A stretch of 64,000 nucleotides of DNA from Gibbula magus (lineage: Eukaryota; Mollusca; Gastropoda; Trochida; Trochidae), in contig OW388291.1 of NCBI GenBank assembly GCA_936450465.1, forward strand, positions 32,960,656 through 33,024,655, in the 5' to 3' direction. Made by a program: the position numbers and the translations under genes. Shown here piece after piece: positions 12,811-26,154 of the stretch; within the stretch, counting starts at the first letter, position 1, and each line of letters starts with the position of its first letter. A model generated the notes under the pieces. The model was not told the origin of the DNA. It searched no databases and was given only the letters and a program-made list of their open reading frames with translations.

Positions 12811-13660
12811 GATTTTGTTTCCGGAGCAGAACTCGAAAACTATAAGACATATCTCAACGAAACTTGGTGTGTGGAACAATCATCATGTGTAGATGTGCCT
12901 TTTGGGGTTTTCAACTTCTTCGAGTTATTTTTTTTACCGTTTCCATGGAAATGTAACTTAGAATTTTGTTTCCGGAGCAGAACTCGAAAACCATAAGACA
13001 TATCTCAACGAAACTTGGTGTGTGGAACAATCATCATGTGTAGATGTGCCTTTTGGGGTTTTCAACTTCTTCGAGTTATTTTTTTTTACCGTTTCCATGG
13101 AAATGTAACTAAGAATTTCGTTTCCCGAGCAGAACTCGAAAACCATAAGACATATCTCAACGAAACTTGGTGTGTGGAACAATCATCATGTGTAGATGTG
13201 CCTTTTGGGGTTTTAAACTTCTTCGAGTTATTTTTTTTTACCGTTTCCATGGAAATGTAACTTAGAATTTTGTTTCCGGAGCAGAACTCGAAAACCATAA
13301 GACATATCTCAAGGAAACTTGGTGTGTGGAACAATCATCATATGTAGATGTGCCTTTTGGGGTTTTCAACTTCTTCGAGTTATTTTTTTTTACCGTTTCC
13401 ATGGAAATGTAACTTAGTATTTCGTTTCCGGAACAGAACTCGAAAACTATAAGACATATCTCAACGAAACCTGGTGTGTGGAACGATCATCATGTGTAGA
13501 TGTGCCTTTTGGGGTTTTCAACTTCTTCGAGTTATTTTTTTTTACCGTTTCCATAGAAATGTAACCTAGAATTTCGTTTCCGGAACAGAACTCGAAAACT
13601 ATAAGACATATCTCAACAAAACTTGGTGTGTGGAACAATCATCATGTGTAGATGTGCCTG
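12811..13660 (+). repeat. 152-bp tandem array, about 5.5 units
   Basis: The motif GAACTCGAAAAC begins one unit each at about 12829, 12980, 13132, 13284, 13436 and 13588, a steady 151-152 bp step. Units share TTGGTGTGTGGAACAATCAT, GTTTCCATGGAAATGTAAC and an eight- to nine-base T run. The last unit is cut short where the tail starts (CTGAAAGGCCCGATGGG). Open frames that recur with each unit on both strands are by-products of the repeat. Confidence 0.95.
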
Positions 13661-14759
13661 AAAGGCCCGATGGGCTTATGGCATTGCACGGTGTCCAGCC
13701 GTCTGTAAACTTTTCGCATTTCTCCAGAACCATTTTGTCTAAGGAGCTGAAATTTTGTGTGTTGTGTTTAGTTGAAAAAAGTTTCATAGTTAGTCACTGT
13801 TATTCAACAACTATTCTTCAATAAATTTTCCCAAAGGCGGGGGATATGGCCGACTCTGTCTGCTTGTTACAATTGCATTTACATCATGCACCCGATGAAG
13901 AGGCAAGGACCCGCCAAAAAGCATTGTGTATAAACAATAAATAATACTAAGCCACATCCCGTTTAATACCATTGTTATAAATGATTGTTTTGTAAGAGAG
14001 TATAGTATTTTATTTACTACTCGCTCAAAATTAATCAAGTATGGAATTTACTTTTACTCTTCATTCTTATAGATGTAGATGTGCACATCGATGCACCTCC
14101 TACCATGGACGCATTACGCCATCTCAATTAACATAAAAAGGGCAAGAATAAATCCGTTTTATTTTCATTTCATTGTCTTTATGTTAGAATTAAAACAAAC
14201 GCAAATTGGAAGTTAATAAAACATTATATTTATGTCACTTTAGATCTTTTGAATGAATTTCAGGTGATCGTGACATCATCGGCATGTGACTGTTTTCAAG
14301 CGCAATTCAGTTAGTTTTAGCTGTATGTAGGCTCCTTGACACTCTAAAAACGATGATACTCGAGAGGAAGGTTATGTGCAGTTCTGTAGCTTGTTTTAGT
14401 TGGTGAAATTGAGAGGAGAATTGTCCTTGTTGCCAATAAAGTTAACTTAGACGACACCATCGCTATCGGAACCAACGAAAATGGAGTTCCGGCATCTTTT
14501 TAGCAAACTTTTTTTTTTTATCAATATTGACGAAGAATATTTCATTTATATTTCTCAGTATGGTATCTTCTGTAACAACAAACATACATGAATAATGCCT
14601 AATTATTTACGTTATAAACAATTAAATCCATTCCTCAAAAGGAGAATAAAATATCAAAATGTACCTCAGGATTACCATATGGTCGCAATAATACTCAACT
14701 GACGACTGTCACAGGATTCCTGGGTTCAACATGAAATTTATTTGTGAATTTACATTAAA

Positions 14760-16085
14760 CTAAGGTTTGGTAAAATTGCATGATTGATATTAATGATTGA
14801 TGATGTGGATCAATCCAACATAACCTGTCAAACATTATTTTAATTGGTGCTTCATGTCATGTTCAGATGGAACATCTGCTGTTTTAAAATAGAGGATAAA
14901 TAGATGAGTTTTTCGTTAATCATACCTTCATCATGATTAGATAAACTGAATAATGGTGAAACATTAAATGTAGGGCTAACTACATTTGTACTCAGTATAT
15001 TCTAGTTTTGTACAGGTAAATACAAAATAACAAAATGGTGATCCGTGATAACAAAAGTATAATCGATCTAATTCATAACAGTTTCAGTTCTGGATTCCTT
15101 ATAACATGATAAATGAGTTTGTCAACTTAGCTTTATTACATTGCAAGTTGTCAATATTAATGTTTGAAATAAAGTGTTATGGTACCTGTGCATGTGTTGT
15201 GATTGAAACTGAAAAATAAAGAACAAAACCAAATGAAAAAACGAAGTTTGAAGTCTGTTTAGAAAACAAGGGAAGGTTTTCATTGAGAACTTCCCACCAT
15301 TGGTATAGCGACAACAGAGAGCAAACAGGTTCAATTTCTCAAACAATATGTTCATTCATAACAAATGACGAAAAGACCAATTCTCACGGGGGACTCCGAC
15401 ATATTGCAGGCTTGCCTAAGATCAGTGAGGAGAATGCCTCTTTCCGAAATAAGACATTAGAGTATAACAACTATGATATATGTTTTTTTAATTAAATAGT
15501 TTTAAAACCAAAAAGAAGATTCTTACGAGGGGCTTTAAGAAGTGTTTGGGAGGAAATCGAAGGACAACCAATCCTAGATCAAAGAAAGGCTCCGGTGATG
15601 TCGGTTGTTGAATCTTAAACATGGATCATAGTTACTTATCACCAAAAAAGTCTAATAAAGTCAACACCACTCAGATGCTTTCCCTACACTTCTGGAACTA
15701 TTTAGCAGAGTCAATTGGAAATTGCAAGAGACCTACCACCTGGCTTGTAAGAGAACTAGCACTTGAATACTTCAACACTGCAGAGAACATTTACAAAATA
15801 CCTACTATCTGAATTTTGCAAGAGGCCTGACATTGTAATATTTCAACACTGCAGATAACATTTACAAAAGTTGAGTCCACAGTAGAAAGCGTAGAGTAAA
15901 CAGTACAAGAAGAGAGAGATGTGAATGAAGAAATGAGATCGAAACCTCTAAAACAATGTTGAGGATAATCACAACCCTAAAAACAATCACTACAAACCTC
16001 ACTGGATAAGTTAACTTCAGTACATGTGGGGCAGTGTAGACACATACAGTTTTTAAACTCTCTCCGGTTTGTCTGTGTTAATCAT
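14760..16085 (+). repeat. Segment duplicated at 44.67-45.15 kb
   Basis: Shared blocks in the same orientation include CTGTCAAACATT...GGTGCTT...CATGTTCAGATGGAA (14828 and 44688) and TTAACTTCAGT...CATGTGG (16013 and 45093). The 44-kb copy adjoins the LINE and contains the TTAA MITE; this copy has neither. A short internal duplication (CTTCAACACTGCAGA at 15769 and again at 15844) is also present. No gene recognised. Confidence 0.65.
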
Positions 16086-17652
16086 TGTGTCGGAATATAC
16101 AGTGGTCGGTCCAAAGGTGGATTCAGGTGTTCGATGGCCCCTACCCCCTCCCCTTTTGAACATTGTGTGCATTGACCCTCAAGTGAAATCCATGACATAG
16201 GTAATATACATGTTTGTCTTGCACTTTCACTTTATGTTCATCATAACCTTCGGGAACCAATCAGGTATTGATTGCTTTTATTCAGTTTTGTTAGAGTCTT
16301 TCTGATTTTACACAATATGATTTCGATTTGTGATGAAGTGCACCCAGCAACTAAATGAAGTTTAATCTACACATTCAAATAAACCAGCCTGGTAAGAAAA
16401 TGTTGCCCACAAGGGCACTAAGAAGTAGAAAATATATTACCCACACCATCATTTGGCTAATGTAAGACCAGTTGCAGTAAGAACGTACTACCACTAACAT
16501 ACATAGGTAATATATGTCTTAGCTGTATATTCTGACTTTACATAAACTAAGGACAGTTCACTCACTAAACACAACTAGGTAATATGCTTTCTACTTATCA
16601 AAACATTCTGGGGGCTGATAATGTCATTTGGGTTTGTTTGATTCACTCACTCAGTAATTTACACAATATGACTTTGAAATTGTGGGGGAATGCAAATTTA
16701 TTAAGCTATTATTAAAGGTACATCTCCGCCATCAAACGGACCAGTCTAGCATGGGAACCATGTTCTAACGGCAACGAGTCGACAGTTTGCTCATGTGAGA
16801 AGAAAGCATTAAGAACTTGTTCCTATCATCTGAGGAATTAGGATTTGCATGATATGTTCCTCATGATGAAGCTAGCATCAGCTGCAGCTTACAGGGAAAT
16901 ATATCACAGAAACAATTACACTACTCACTATTCCTTTGATTCGAGCTAGAGTCTTATACTTTGCGAAAATAATGACAAGAAATAGTCACCGTTTTATTGT
17001 TTTCATTCATCATTTTTCCAAAGGCCACATTGTGCTTTCGGATCAAAAGCATTGCACGACAATCGAGTTACGGAGTGGAATGAACAAAGGGGAGAGCAGA
17101 GAAACTGTGAATATGGTGTTGGCGCTGTATGATAGCACAAAGATTCATTTCTAGAAGAGTGATTGAACGAAAGAAAAACAATTCTAACAATTTCAATACA
17201 TAAGTTAATGGGAGATTTGATATTTTCAAAGGTAATATTGAGATAACATTTTCAAAGGGATTTAAAAATTTAAACATTGAAATAGCTTCAAAATGACACA
17301 AATTATGGTATAATTAGATTGATATTTCCAGATGTTAACGACATTATCAGAGCAATCTTTAAAATGTCCTACCTCGTTAAGACAGAGAGGCTTGCATGAC
17401 CAATTATGTGTTGCGTTTCGTGTGCATCATTCACTTAAAGAAAATATAATCTCTCTATTGTTTTCAAAGTTAATACGTTTATTCATATAGACAATAATTT
17501 CAAGTAAGCAAAACACAAAAGAGTATTTCGAAGCGCCACCTGCTTACCAAGATATCGCTGTTCAAAGTGAGCAAAAATCGCCTGCATATTATCTCATTCT
17601 TGAAACATTCTCGCCGGGCCACTAGAGTTGAGCTCAGCGTTTGTTAGCGATG

Positions 17653-17660
17653 TGACGTCA
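17653..17660. promoter_or_regulatory. CRE palindrome TGACGTCA
   Basis: A single perfect cyclic-AMP response element palindrome. No coding region lies nearby, so a regulatory role is unproven. Confidence 0.3.
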
Positions 17661-20600
17661 TACACAGGAGTTGCTTACAATGAAATCCTTTCCTCGATAA
17701 TTTGTATAAAACATAATAGAATGTTTGGCATTCATGTTTTTGAAGCATTTTCTATATTCAATCGCTGATTTTAGATTTTGTCTTTTACCAATCGAGAAGA
17801 GTGTTAGGTCATTTTATAGGCTACAATATGTTATGAAATGAATAACTGACAATTAAAAAAATGAAAATGATCATGCAAATTTCAATTAAACGTCATTATT
17901 ATTTGATTTTTTGTTGTGCTTGATTTTGTTTGAAGAGGCATATATAGTTTGAGGTCTACTGTGTCAATATTTCTCATGGTTACTTTTTATTATTGATAAT
18001 CGAACAATTGCATTAGACACTAAGACACTTATATAATTTTACAACATTGTTACTGGTTTACAGAAAATACTTTTTGCTCTCGTTAAATCTATAGTCGTGT
18101 AGATTTACAATTACTTAGATTCAGTGTAATACCACTGACATTACATATACATTCATCAGATATGGCATTGAATGTGCTTTACTGAACAACATAAGATTTT
18201 CTCATTTTCCTATCATGATAAAAAAGGGGCATAAATTATTTATAACATTTACATTAGTTGAGGACAGCAGATTTAGACAATTGTATTGAGATATAGGATT
18301 TTTCAAATATTTACCAAGAAATGTACTTATGTCTTGGTAGGCTTTACAGTAAAAGGATAACATGGATTCATCTTCAATTAGGCAATTTACAAAAAGCTAA
18401 AATCTTAGAACATTGTTATATCTAACAGCCTCTAAACTAAGTTTAAAGTTACCACGAAACTTAGATTCTCAGGAAAACGGAAGCATCACTTCATCATTAC
18501 ATGTAACAATGTTTTTATTGAGAATCATTGCTGATCCATTTTTCTTACATGTTATATTGCATGTAATGTTTGGTGGTCAATTCATGTGTTCATTTACTGT
18601 TTACATCACAATGATAAAAATATGGAATATGCATCTTTCCCGTTTTCATGACCCGATTGATGTTGATTTAAAAAACTAAATTGGTAGTGTTTTGTGTAAA
18701 ATATAACTGAGCTTGATATGTATTGGTCAAAGCAAACATCAAATGAAATTTCCAAAGTGCAGAAGATCCATAGAAGTAAGTAACGGATATGTCCATAATG
18801 ATTCCGTCACTCCGTCAGTGCTCGTAACATTTTCAACAGGAAGAAATCAGCGAAGAAACTTTAATTTCAAAGCTGACGTTAAACAAGTGTTTTAACACAC
18901 ATCATCATCATCAACCATAATACTTGGTGACAACGGATTACCATGGAATGAGAAAGTAACCATAATACTGTATGGTGTTTTGTAATCCCCTCTCTTAAAA
19001 TTGTTATGTTATTTTTATTATGCCAAGTACTTGGTGAGAGTTAAACAATTGCCATAGTTGTACATCATACGTTTCACTTTTAATGAATCAAAATGAGCTA
19101 GTATCATACATAATGGAATAGATAAACGTGAGATGTAGAAACGGAATGTGTTTGTGCTAGCAAGATGATCGCTATCTTCACAACATCATTGGCGTAAAGA
19201 AAATATTTCCAAATTAGATTGGAAATACATGCCATTTAGATAGTGAACAAATATAACATGGTTATGATTCTTGTATTTTTTAAGGTAGTGTTATCCCAAA
19301 TATAACCATGCTATACTTTTGAATATGGTACCATGATAGAATGGTCAATTATCTTGCTGTCTGAACTCTCGAATTCACATGAGATCTACTTATCTACTTC
19401 TCACACTGAAGAGTTCCACACCACTGTCGCTTTATACATCGCACCATTTTTTTTCGATATGGATAACCATTTTTTTGGAAACACGGCTTATCCGGTCATA
19501 ACAATATAATGTATAAACTTTAATGTTAAATAGAAAATTTGAGAAAAAGAAATATGCAAAACGTGCTTCAGTGCCTTTTAATCCCATTCGATACCAGATA
19601 AATGTAAGAGTAGGGATTATACTTTGTCAAATGGTTAACCACATAACTGGCAAATGAAACTCAATATGAACAAGGTTGTCGATGATAGACCCAAACAATC
19701 ATCGATTCTGATGTGAAAAAGAAAGTGTCTTGAAAAATCTAGTTCATTATCATTTTAAATTTTCGTAACAGAAATAACACAATATGTTCGGGATTCTTTT
19801 CAGATTATTGTCATTGTCGATTACGATGTCAGGTTTCGTATTCTCCCAGAGAATACCCATTATTGGATGCTCATCAAAGTCCAAATGAAGCCAATTCATT
19901 GTTAGTTAATCTGTAGATCAGTCATACTGAATCATTCGCTGATCACCCTGTTACCAAAATGACAAGGAGATATCGAATTAGTTAGTGGCATAGGTTATTA
20001 GTTGTGAATGGATACACAGTGTTTTTACAGGGTGTATGGGACTGAAAGGCCCTTGTATGCTCCTTATTTTCCTGAGGCGTGCAACAATTATTACTCTAAA
20101 GATCAATTATTTGTACATGTTCACTCATTTCCGACCAGATATACAAATGTCTCACAGGCCATACCATGAGCATCACAGGGAATGGCGCAACAGTGTCATA
20201 ACAGAATTCAACTTATGTTTCATTGATTGGGGGCGCCTGCGCATCCAACCTGTATACACAGTTGAAATTTCACCCTATATTACAGTTGGGATATAAAAAA
20301 TAAACTTTCAACTAACCGTGCTTGGCTTCTTCATATTTTGGAAAAAGTATATGACCAATATGACCACAGCTGTGACAAATTTTCAACCACGTGACCATGT
20401 TGGTTATCCGAAATAATCATCCCATTTTACTGCAAAAAGAAATATTGTCTAAACATATCAAATTACAACGACCATTGTGTTATTTTAAATCTGAACGTTA
20501 GTAAACATAAGAGTTTTCAATTCAAAGCCTTTTTTACACCTGAATGAGCAATTGGAATTCATAATTTCGGAAAATCCACGAAAATCTAAGAAACTTTACA

Positions 20601-21831
20601 TGCAAATGTTATCTGCACAACGCAAGTATCTACTTATGGATCGTATTAGCGGTACTAACCTTCCACTCAGTTATCAATACCAGTTAACCTTGCATAATTC
20701 ATGACAGTGAAGCATTGGATAGAACCATACTGGGTCATTATCATCGGACTACAATAGATTTATATGCCTTCCTTCCACAGATAAACCGAAATGTGCTTCA
20801 TAATCAATCGAATTGGTTTTAACAACTGGGAATATGCTTATATTGGAATTGGTTAAAATAAATCGGCGAAGTTGAATATTCGATTTTATTTTCAAATGAT
20901 ATATTATATATAATAGAAATTTGAATAAATAATGTATGTAAATTGTTTATACAGTATATATTTATTTCACAAAACGTAAACGATCGAAGTACAATTTGAG
21001 ACTTTTAAATTGAACAACTAATTGTTTGATTACTAATCAAAGCGTTTATCCACAATGCAGTCTAGTCTTCATAGTCTATATGTACGTATGACATGCACAT
21101 CCTTTTTATACTGTTTTCTAGCCTTAACAAGATGCCTCCAACCATGCCATTTTAATGGCTTTTCTTGTTTTGCGTAACTCACAATACATACTCAGATATT
21201 TGACACTATTAATGTCGATGCTATCATTCTAGAAAATGGTATACTTTATTTGAATTAAGATTATAGAGACACGGCGACCGGAATCACCTTTTCATAAGCC
21301 TTTTCAACTGAACTTCCTCCTCTCAACAGTTGATGTAATGAAAAAAGAACGTGTTATGAAAAGCGACAGCCAATTCCCATGAGCAAGAAAGGGAATGTCA
21401 CAAAATGACAAATACTTGTTCAACCTTTTTTCACGAGCAGGTTGAAGTTTCATTTAAAATGATTATAAGTAACCCTAATGCACTCAAGGTATACTTTGCT
21501 TTCACTTTTTGGATTTGAGAGTTGATATTTCATTTCTAAGATTGTTGTCTAAACAGTCATATGCAGTTCATGAAGGTATACAAAGGATTGTGGTAAAATA
21601 GTCAAAACCATAAAACAGAACCAACAACACGTTAAGGCAATTTGTAGCCCCTCCTGATTCGTTAGTATATGATCTTGTCAAACAATGTAGTACACGTGTT
21701 GTTGCTCTTGAAAGGAGAATCTTCCTCGACACACATAGGTCTCTCAATTGTCTCAGTCACCAAACCATCAAGTACAGGTCACTTATAAATTAATTGCTGG
21801 AAATTCCAGCATCAACTTTACCAAGATTTAT

Positions 21832-23138
21832 TAGGTCTTCAAGACGAATGTCTGGAAGATCTATTGTTGTTATCAGGATATCGATTTTTTTAGGTCTTCA
21901 AGACGAATGTCTGAAGACCTATTGTTTGTACCCTGGTTCCCTGAAATAACTATGGCCTTTTTGACCGAAATTTGTGCCACGAACTAACGGCTGAAACGAT
22001 TTTTCTTAAACTTTCAGGGATGATAGCCTGTGACCAAACTTAGATGATAACGAGTCAGATTTTGAACTTATCAAGATATATGCACAAAACGTTCACCAAA
22101 ATGTGGGCAACATCATACCCCATCGATTGGGTCTATAGCGGTTTTAGGCCGTATTTACAGATTTTTTGCTATTTCGAAAAAACTGAATGTTTTGTGTACT
22201 TTCGCGGTTTTGAGAGTACGCATCTTCCAGCTATGTGTGATAGCTCATTTGAAAGCTGGATAAACGTGTAAAAATGTTATCGAGACAGCTTTTTCAAAGA
22301 GGCATAATTCTGTAACGAATTGATGTATGTCAAAGTAACATATTCCAATCTCTTTATTATAATTTGTTTAACAATTCCATAACATATCATGATCATGTAA
22401 AAGTTGATAGATTAGGCACAATTTGGACATAATCCCCAAAAAGTTCAATTTTGTGATTTTGAGACCTTTCGAGGGGTACCAACTTTGGAGAATTTTCCTT
22501 CGTAAACCAATGAAGATACAATAATGTTTCATAGCTCATTTTGAAGTAGGCATGTCTTTGATGAAGAACAATAAATTTCAATCGCGTGTCTGTCATACTT
22601 TATGTGTGACAAGTCACAGAACATTGTCAGTTTTGAAATATTGAAATTTTATTGACACCTGCAAATAAACAATTACAAGCATAACACATGTTATGTTGAA
22701 CCCTTTCATCAAATGTTAATAGTTTAGCTTCAAACATCGCAAACGTTGCCTAGGGGTCCGAACATAAGCATTTTGGAGTATGTTCCTGAATATTCAGCAG
22801 AACTTAACACAATAATTATGGATGAAATCTAAATGAGGATTACATCTACTTGAGTGGAAATTAAAGCACAACTTTTTCTATGTTATACCTTAGTATGAAA
22901 ATATTAACTATTTTGTCTTAATCGCGAGAAAGATCATAAGGGGGTTCATTAATAAGCGAATGTTCCATTTTCAGAGGGTCATTGTCTTTGGAGAATTTTT
23001 GTAAAAAAAAGTATTGAAGATAAGGACATTTTTGATAGCTCATTTTAAAGCAGAGAAACTGATGAATAACCGAGAGTCCAACATGGAGTTCAAGGTCAAG
23101 CAGTCTTGAAGACCTAAGTATTGACGCGTCAATCCTAG
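21832..23138 (+). repeat. Unit 1 of the rolling-circle-like array (diverged)
   Basis: Carries the 5' terminus, which is itself partly duplicated: AGGTCTTCAAGACGAATGTC occurs near 21833 and again near 21892. The body shares long blocks with units 2 and 3 (for example around ACCAAAATGTGGGCAACATC) but is clearly more divergent. It ends with the TTGACGCGTCAA hairpin and CTAG at 23138. Confidence 0.7.
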
Positions 23139-24014
23139 TCTTCTTATTATTATTATTTGCAGGATTTTGTGCGCCTAATCATGACGAAATTTTCAGGGAT
23201 GATAGCCAGTGACAAAAACTAACCCTGTACGTCGGCCGATTTTGGATTCTTTCGTGAGTTATCTGCCCTTGAAGTTAAAATTTCAAGCCTGAATAGCTCG
23301 AAAACTTATCAAGATATTTTCACAAAACATTCACCAAAATGTGGGCAACATCATACTCCATCGATTGGGTCTATAGCGGTTTTCGGCCATAATTAAAGAT
23401 TTTTTGCTATTTTGAAAAAACTTAATATTTTGTGCAATTTCGCGATTTTTAGGGTACGCTTCTTTAAAAAAATCTTCTCCTAAGTAACAGAAATTATTAT
23501 ACCTCAACATGAAGCTTAATAACTTCTTCCTAACGTGAAATCGTCCGAATTTTGAATTTCGACTTGGTACTTGAGTAATATACCATTTAAAATCGTAATT
23601 TTTGAAAAGGGCGAATTTCGGCCTCATGTTCAAAGGGTCATAACTCTATCAGAAATGAAGATATGTCAAAGATACTTATTACAATATGATCCAAATACGT
23701 TACTTAACATTTCTATTTAAGGTCTATATAATGTAAAAGTTGATAATTTTGCCACAATTTAACCAATGGCTAAAAAATATGATAATCTGTGATTTCGAGA
23801 GGTATATTCATCATGTAGGGGTCCATTAATAAGCAATTGTTTCATTTTCAGAGGGTCATTGATTTTGGAGAATTTTTGTAAAATAACTATTGAAGATAGA
23901 GACATGTTTGATATCTCATTTTATAGCAGAGAAACTGGTGAATAACCGGGAGTCCGACATGGAGTTCAAGGTCAAGCAGTCTTGAAGACCTAAGTTTTGA
24001 CGCGTCAATCCTAG
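23139..24014 (+). repeat. Unit 2 of the rolling-circle-like array, 876 bp
   Basis: Starts TCTTCTTATTATT directly after CTAG and ends with the same hairpin and CTAG. By eye it differs from unit 3 at roughly 15 positions, so the two arose from one recent duplication or were homogenised. The 100-codon open frame on the minus strand (23331-23633) repeats in unit 3 and has no recognisable product. Confidence 0.8.
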
Positions 24015-24893
24015 TCTTCTTCTTATTATTATTTGCAGGATTTTGTGCGCCTAATCATGACGAAATTTTCAGGGATGATAGCCAGTGACAAAAACTAGCC
24101 CTGTACGTCGGCCGATTTTGGATTCTTTCGTGAGTTATCTGCCCTTGAAGTTAAAATTTCAAGCCTGAATAGCTCGAAAACTTATCAAGATATTTGCACA
24201 AAACATTCACCAAAATGTGGGCAACATCATACTCCATCGATTGGGTCTATAGCGGTTTTCGGCCATAATTAAAGATTTTTTGCTATTTTGAAAAAACTTA
24301 ATATTTTGTGCAATTTCGCGATTTTTAGGGTACGCTTCTTTAAAAAAATCTTCTCCTAAATAACAGCAATTATTATACCTCAACGTGAAGCTTAATAATT
24401 TATTCCTAACGTGAAATCGCCCGAATTTTGAATTTCGACTTGGTACTTGAGTAATATACCATTTAAAATCGTAATTTTTGAAAAGGGCGAATTTCGGCCT
24501 CATGTTCAAAGGGTCATAACTCTATCAGAAATGAAGATATGTCAAAGATACTTATTACAATATGATCCAAATACGTTACTTAACATTTCTATTTAAGGTC
24601 TATATAATGTAAAAGTTGATAATTTTGCCACAATTTAACCAATGGCTAAAAAATATGATATTCTGTGATTTCGAGAGGTATATTCATCATGTAGGGGTCC
24701 ATTAATAAGCAATTGTTTCATTTTCAGAGGGTCATTGATTTTGGAGAATTTTTGTAAAATAACTATTGAAGATAGAGACATGTTTGATATCTCATTTTAT
24801 CCCAGAGAATCTGGTGAATAACCGGGAGTCCGACATGGAGTTCAAGGTCAAGCAAAAGTCTTGAAGACCTAAGTATTGACGCGTCAATCCTAG
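24015..24893 (+). repeat. Unit 3 of the rolling-circle-like array, about 879 bp
   Basis: Near-identical to unit 2. It carries the outer 3' terminus: subterminal repeat, TTGACGCGTCAA, TCCTAG, then host TTGGATAC. It includes a short insertion (GCAAAAGTC against GCAGTC) before the subterminal repeat. Confidence 0.8.
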
Positions 24894-25233
24894 TTGGATA
24901 CTTGTTATTGTGAATATATACACGTTTATGTATAGTATTCTTACTCTTAATTTGTTTTATTTTCCTGCGTATTCCACTCAAAGTAATTGAAGCTTGTTTA
25001 GTATTTATTTATCTTTTTTAATATCAGTTTACAAGTTTGTTTTCGAAATGTATGAATATATGAAATATATGAATCTGAATCGAATATGAATGAATTATGC
25101 ATCTGTAAAGGTCTGAGAAGTCATCGTAAAGGGTGGAAATACAGATATTGTAAAATGTGGAGATGTAAGATGCCGCCATGTCATTTGTCCAATTGGTTAA
25201 TTTTCCAATGGAAAAAAGCAATTCATTATTATA

Positions 25234-25751
25234 AACTACCGGGCAAAAGAAAGTATTCGCCTAAGTTTGTTTCGATTAATTCTATATTTAAAAGAAATCG
25301 GATGTATTTGACTATGGCGTGATACAATAATACTTATCTGCAGTAGTTTGAATGACTTTGTTGGTGACTGTGGTTAAATTTTAGTTCAAATATATTTTTG
25401 TAATGAAGACAGGGTTAAGAATGAAATTTACACCAACATGACCCCAACCCTGTTTAAAATGTTGTAAATGAGTGCAGAATCAGGCACATTTATTTATTTT
25501 CACATAGGATTTGTCTTATATGTCGATGAACAGTTGTGTTTCATCAAAAATAATTTAAAAACAAAATTAAATTTAAAATTTCATTTTTTTTTAAATAATC
25601 AAAAACATGTAGAAGTATTCTTTGACTGCTAACTAAACACCTGTACTTATCAGTTTTGGATTATGACATCGAAAACTTGAGATACTTGCAATTGAAAATC
25701 ATACATATGGTAAAATCAACTGAGGTGAGTACTTTCTTTTGCCCGGTAGTT
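25234..25751 (+). mobile_element. TA-flanked MITE, family K, copy 1
   Basis: A 518-bp element with TA at 25232-25233 and 25752-25753 and inverted ends AACTACCGGGCAAAAGAAAG. The TA duplication suggests a Tc1/mariner-type helper. The interior matches copies at 26155-26653, 47886-48405 and 48829-49245 (for example CAATTGAAAATCATACATAT near the right end). Non-coding. Confidence 0.85.
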
Positions 25752-25984
25752 TACTTACAAGGATTAACCATTGCATTTATCAGTTAATTATATAATGTAA
25801 CAGTTGTGCTTTCACTGAGCATTATATCATGTTATTCTACAATGTAAACTACTACATGTACTAACAATTAATCGTTGACGACATACATGTACAACAATAT
25901 GCTAATATCGAAAGATGAGCGTGATCTAACGAAACCTAGTCCTTAAAATGAATATATTTAGGAATCTTAAGAATATTTTGTAAA

Positions 25985-26152
25985 TATACATGCACCACTG
26001 AAGTGATGATAACAGGAAACGTTTGAGAATGATTATTTTACTCATGGATATATGATGATTCAATGTCACTGTATGTGATGCAAGTTTATTGACGTTGCAA
26101 TGAACCTCAATTTACATATTTGATAGATACACATGTAGGTGTACAAAAGCTG
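25985..26152 (+). mobile_element. MITE family C, copy 4, truncated
   Basis: Shares CATGGATATATGATGATTCA-like sequence and CAATGAAC.TCAATTTACAT with 36450-36545, then ends AAAAGCTG before TA. The terminal repeat has a deletion. Directly abuts family-K copy 2. Confidence 0.65.
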
Positions 26153-26154
26153 TA

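Larger units (their letters stand above)
12720..13860 (+). mobile_element. Poly-G / CCGT / 152-bp satellite element, probably non-autonomous Helentron-type
   Basis: In order: a 33-base G run (12720-12752), GATATTGAAATGGGCTCCG, a CCGT microsatellite (12768-12809), six tandem 152-bp units (12811-13660), a unique tail, and a closing GGCGGGGGATATGGCC near 13837-13852 that repeats the GGGGGATAT opening. A fixed microsatellite followed by internal minisatellite and a short tail is the layout of Helentron-associated elements in invertebrates. I also recall CCGTCCGT elements of this form as common in bivalves. Boundaries are approximate and no terminal hairpin was confirmed. Confidence 0.55.
21832..24894 (+). 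mobile_element. Head-to-tail Helentron/HINE-like array, three units
   Basis: A 3.06-kb non-coding insertion. The left end begins TTAGGTCTTCAAGACG. Its exact inverse, GTCTTGAAGACCTAA, lies just inside the right end and is followed by the palindrome TTGACGCGTCAA and a terminal TCCTAG. Subterminal inverted repeats, a 3' hairpin and no target duplication are the hallmarks of Helentron-associated (rolling-circle) elements. The hairpin-CTAG end recurs three times (CTAG at 23135, 24011 and 24890), defining unit 1 (diverged) and units 2 and 3 of about 876 bp. The left-arm paralogue near 5583 reads straight through GATTTATTGGATAC, which is the empty site. No Rep/helicase gene is present, so it is non-autonomous. 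Confidence 0.75.

Noticed and set aside
12811..13660. CRISPR array
   Set aside because: Units are contiguous 152-bp repeats without unique spacers, in a eukaryotic context.
12662..13824. Recurring 62-82 codon frames on both strands (MFHTPSFVEICL... and similar)
   Set aside because: They repeat with the 152-bp satellite period and translate the poly-G and CCGT tracts; no independent coding signal.
23331..24509. Two nearly identical 100-codon minus-strand frames
   Set aside because: They are the same position in units 2 and 3 of the rolling-circle-like array; unit 1 does not keep the frame and there is no recognisable domain.
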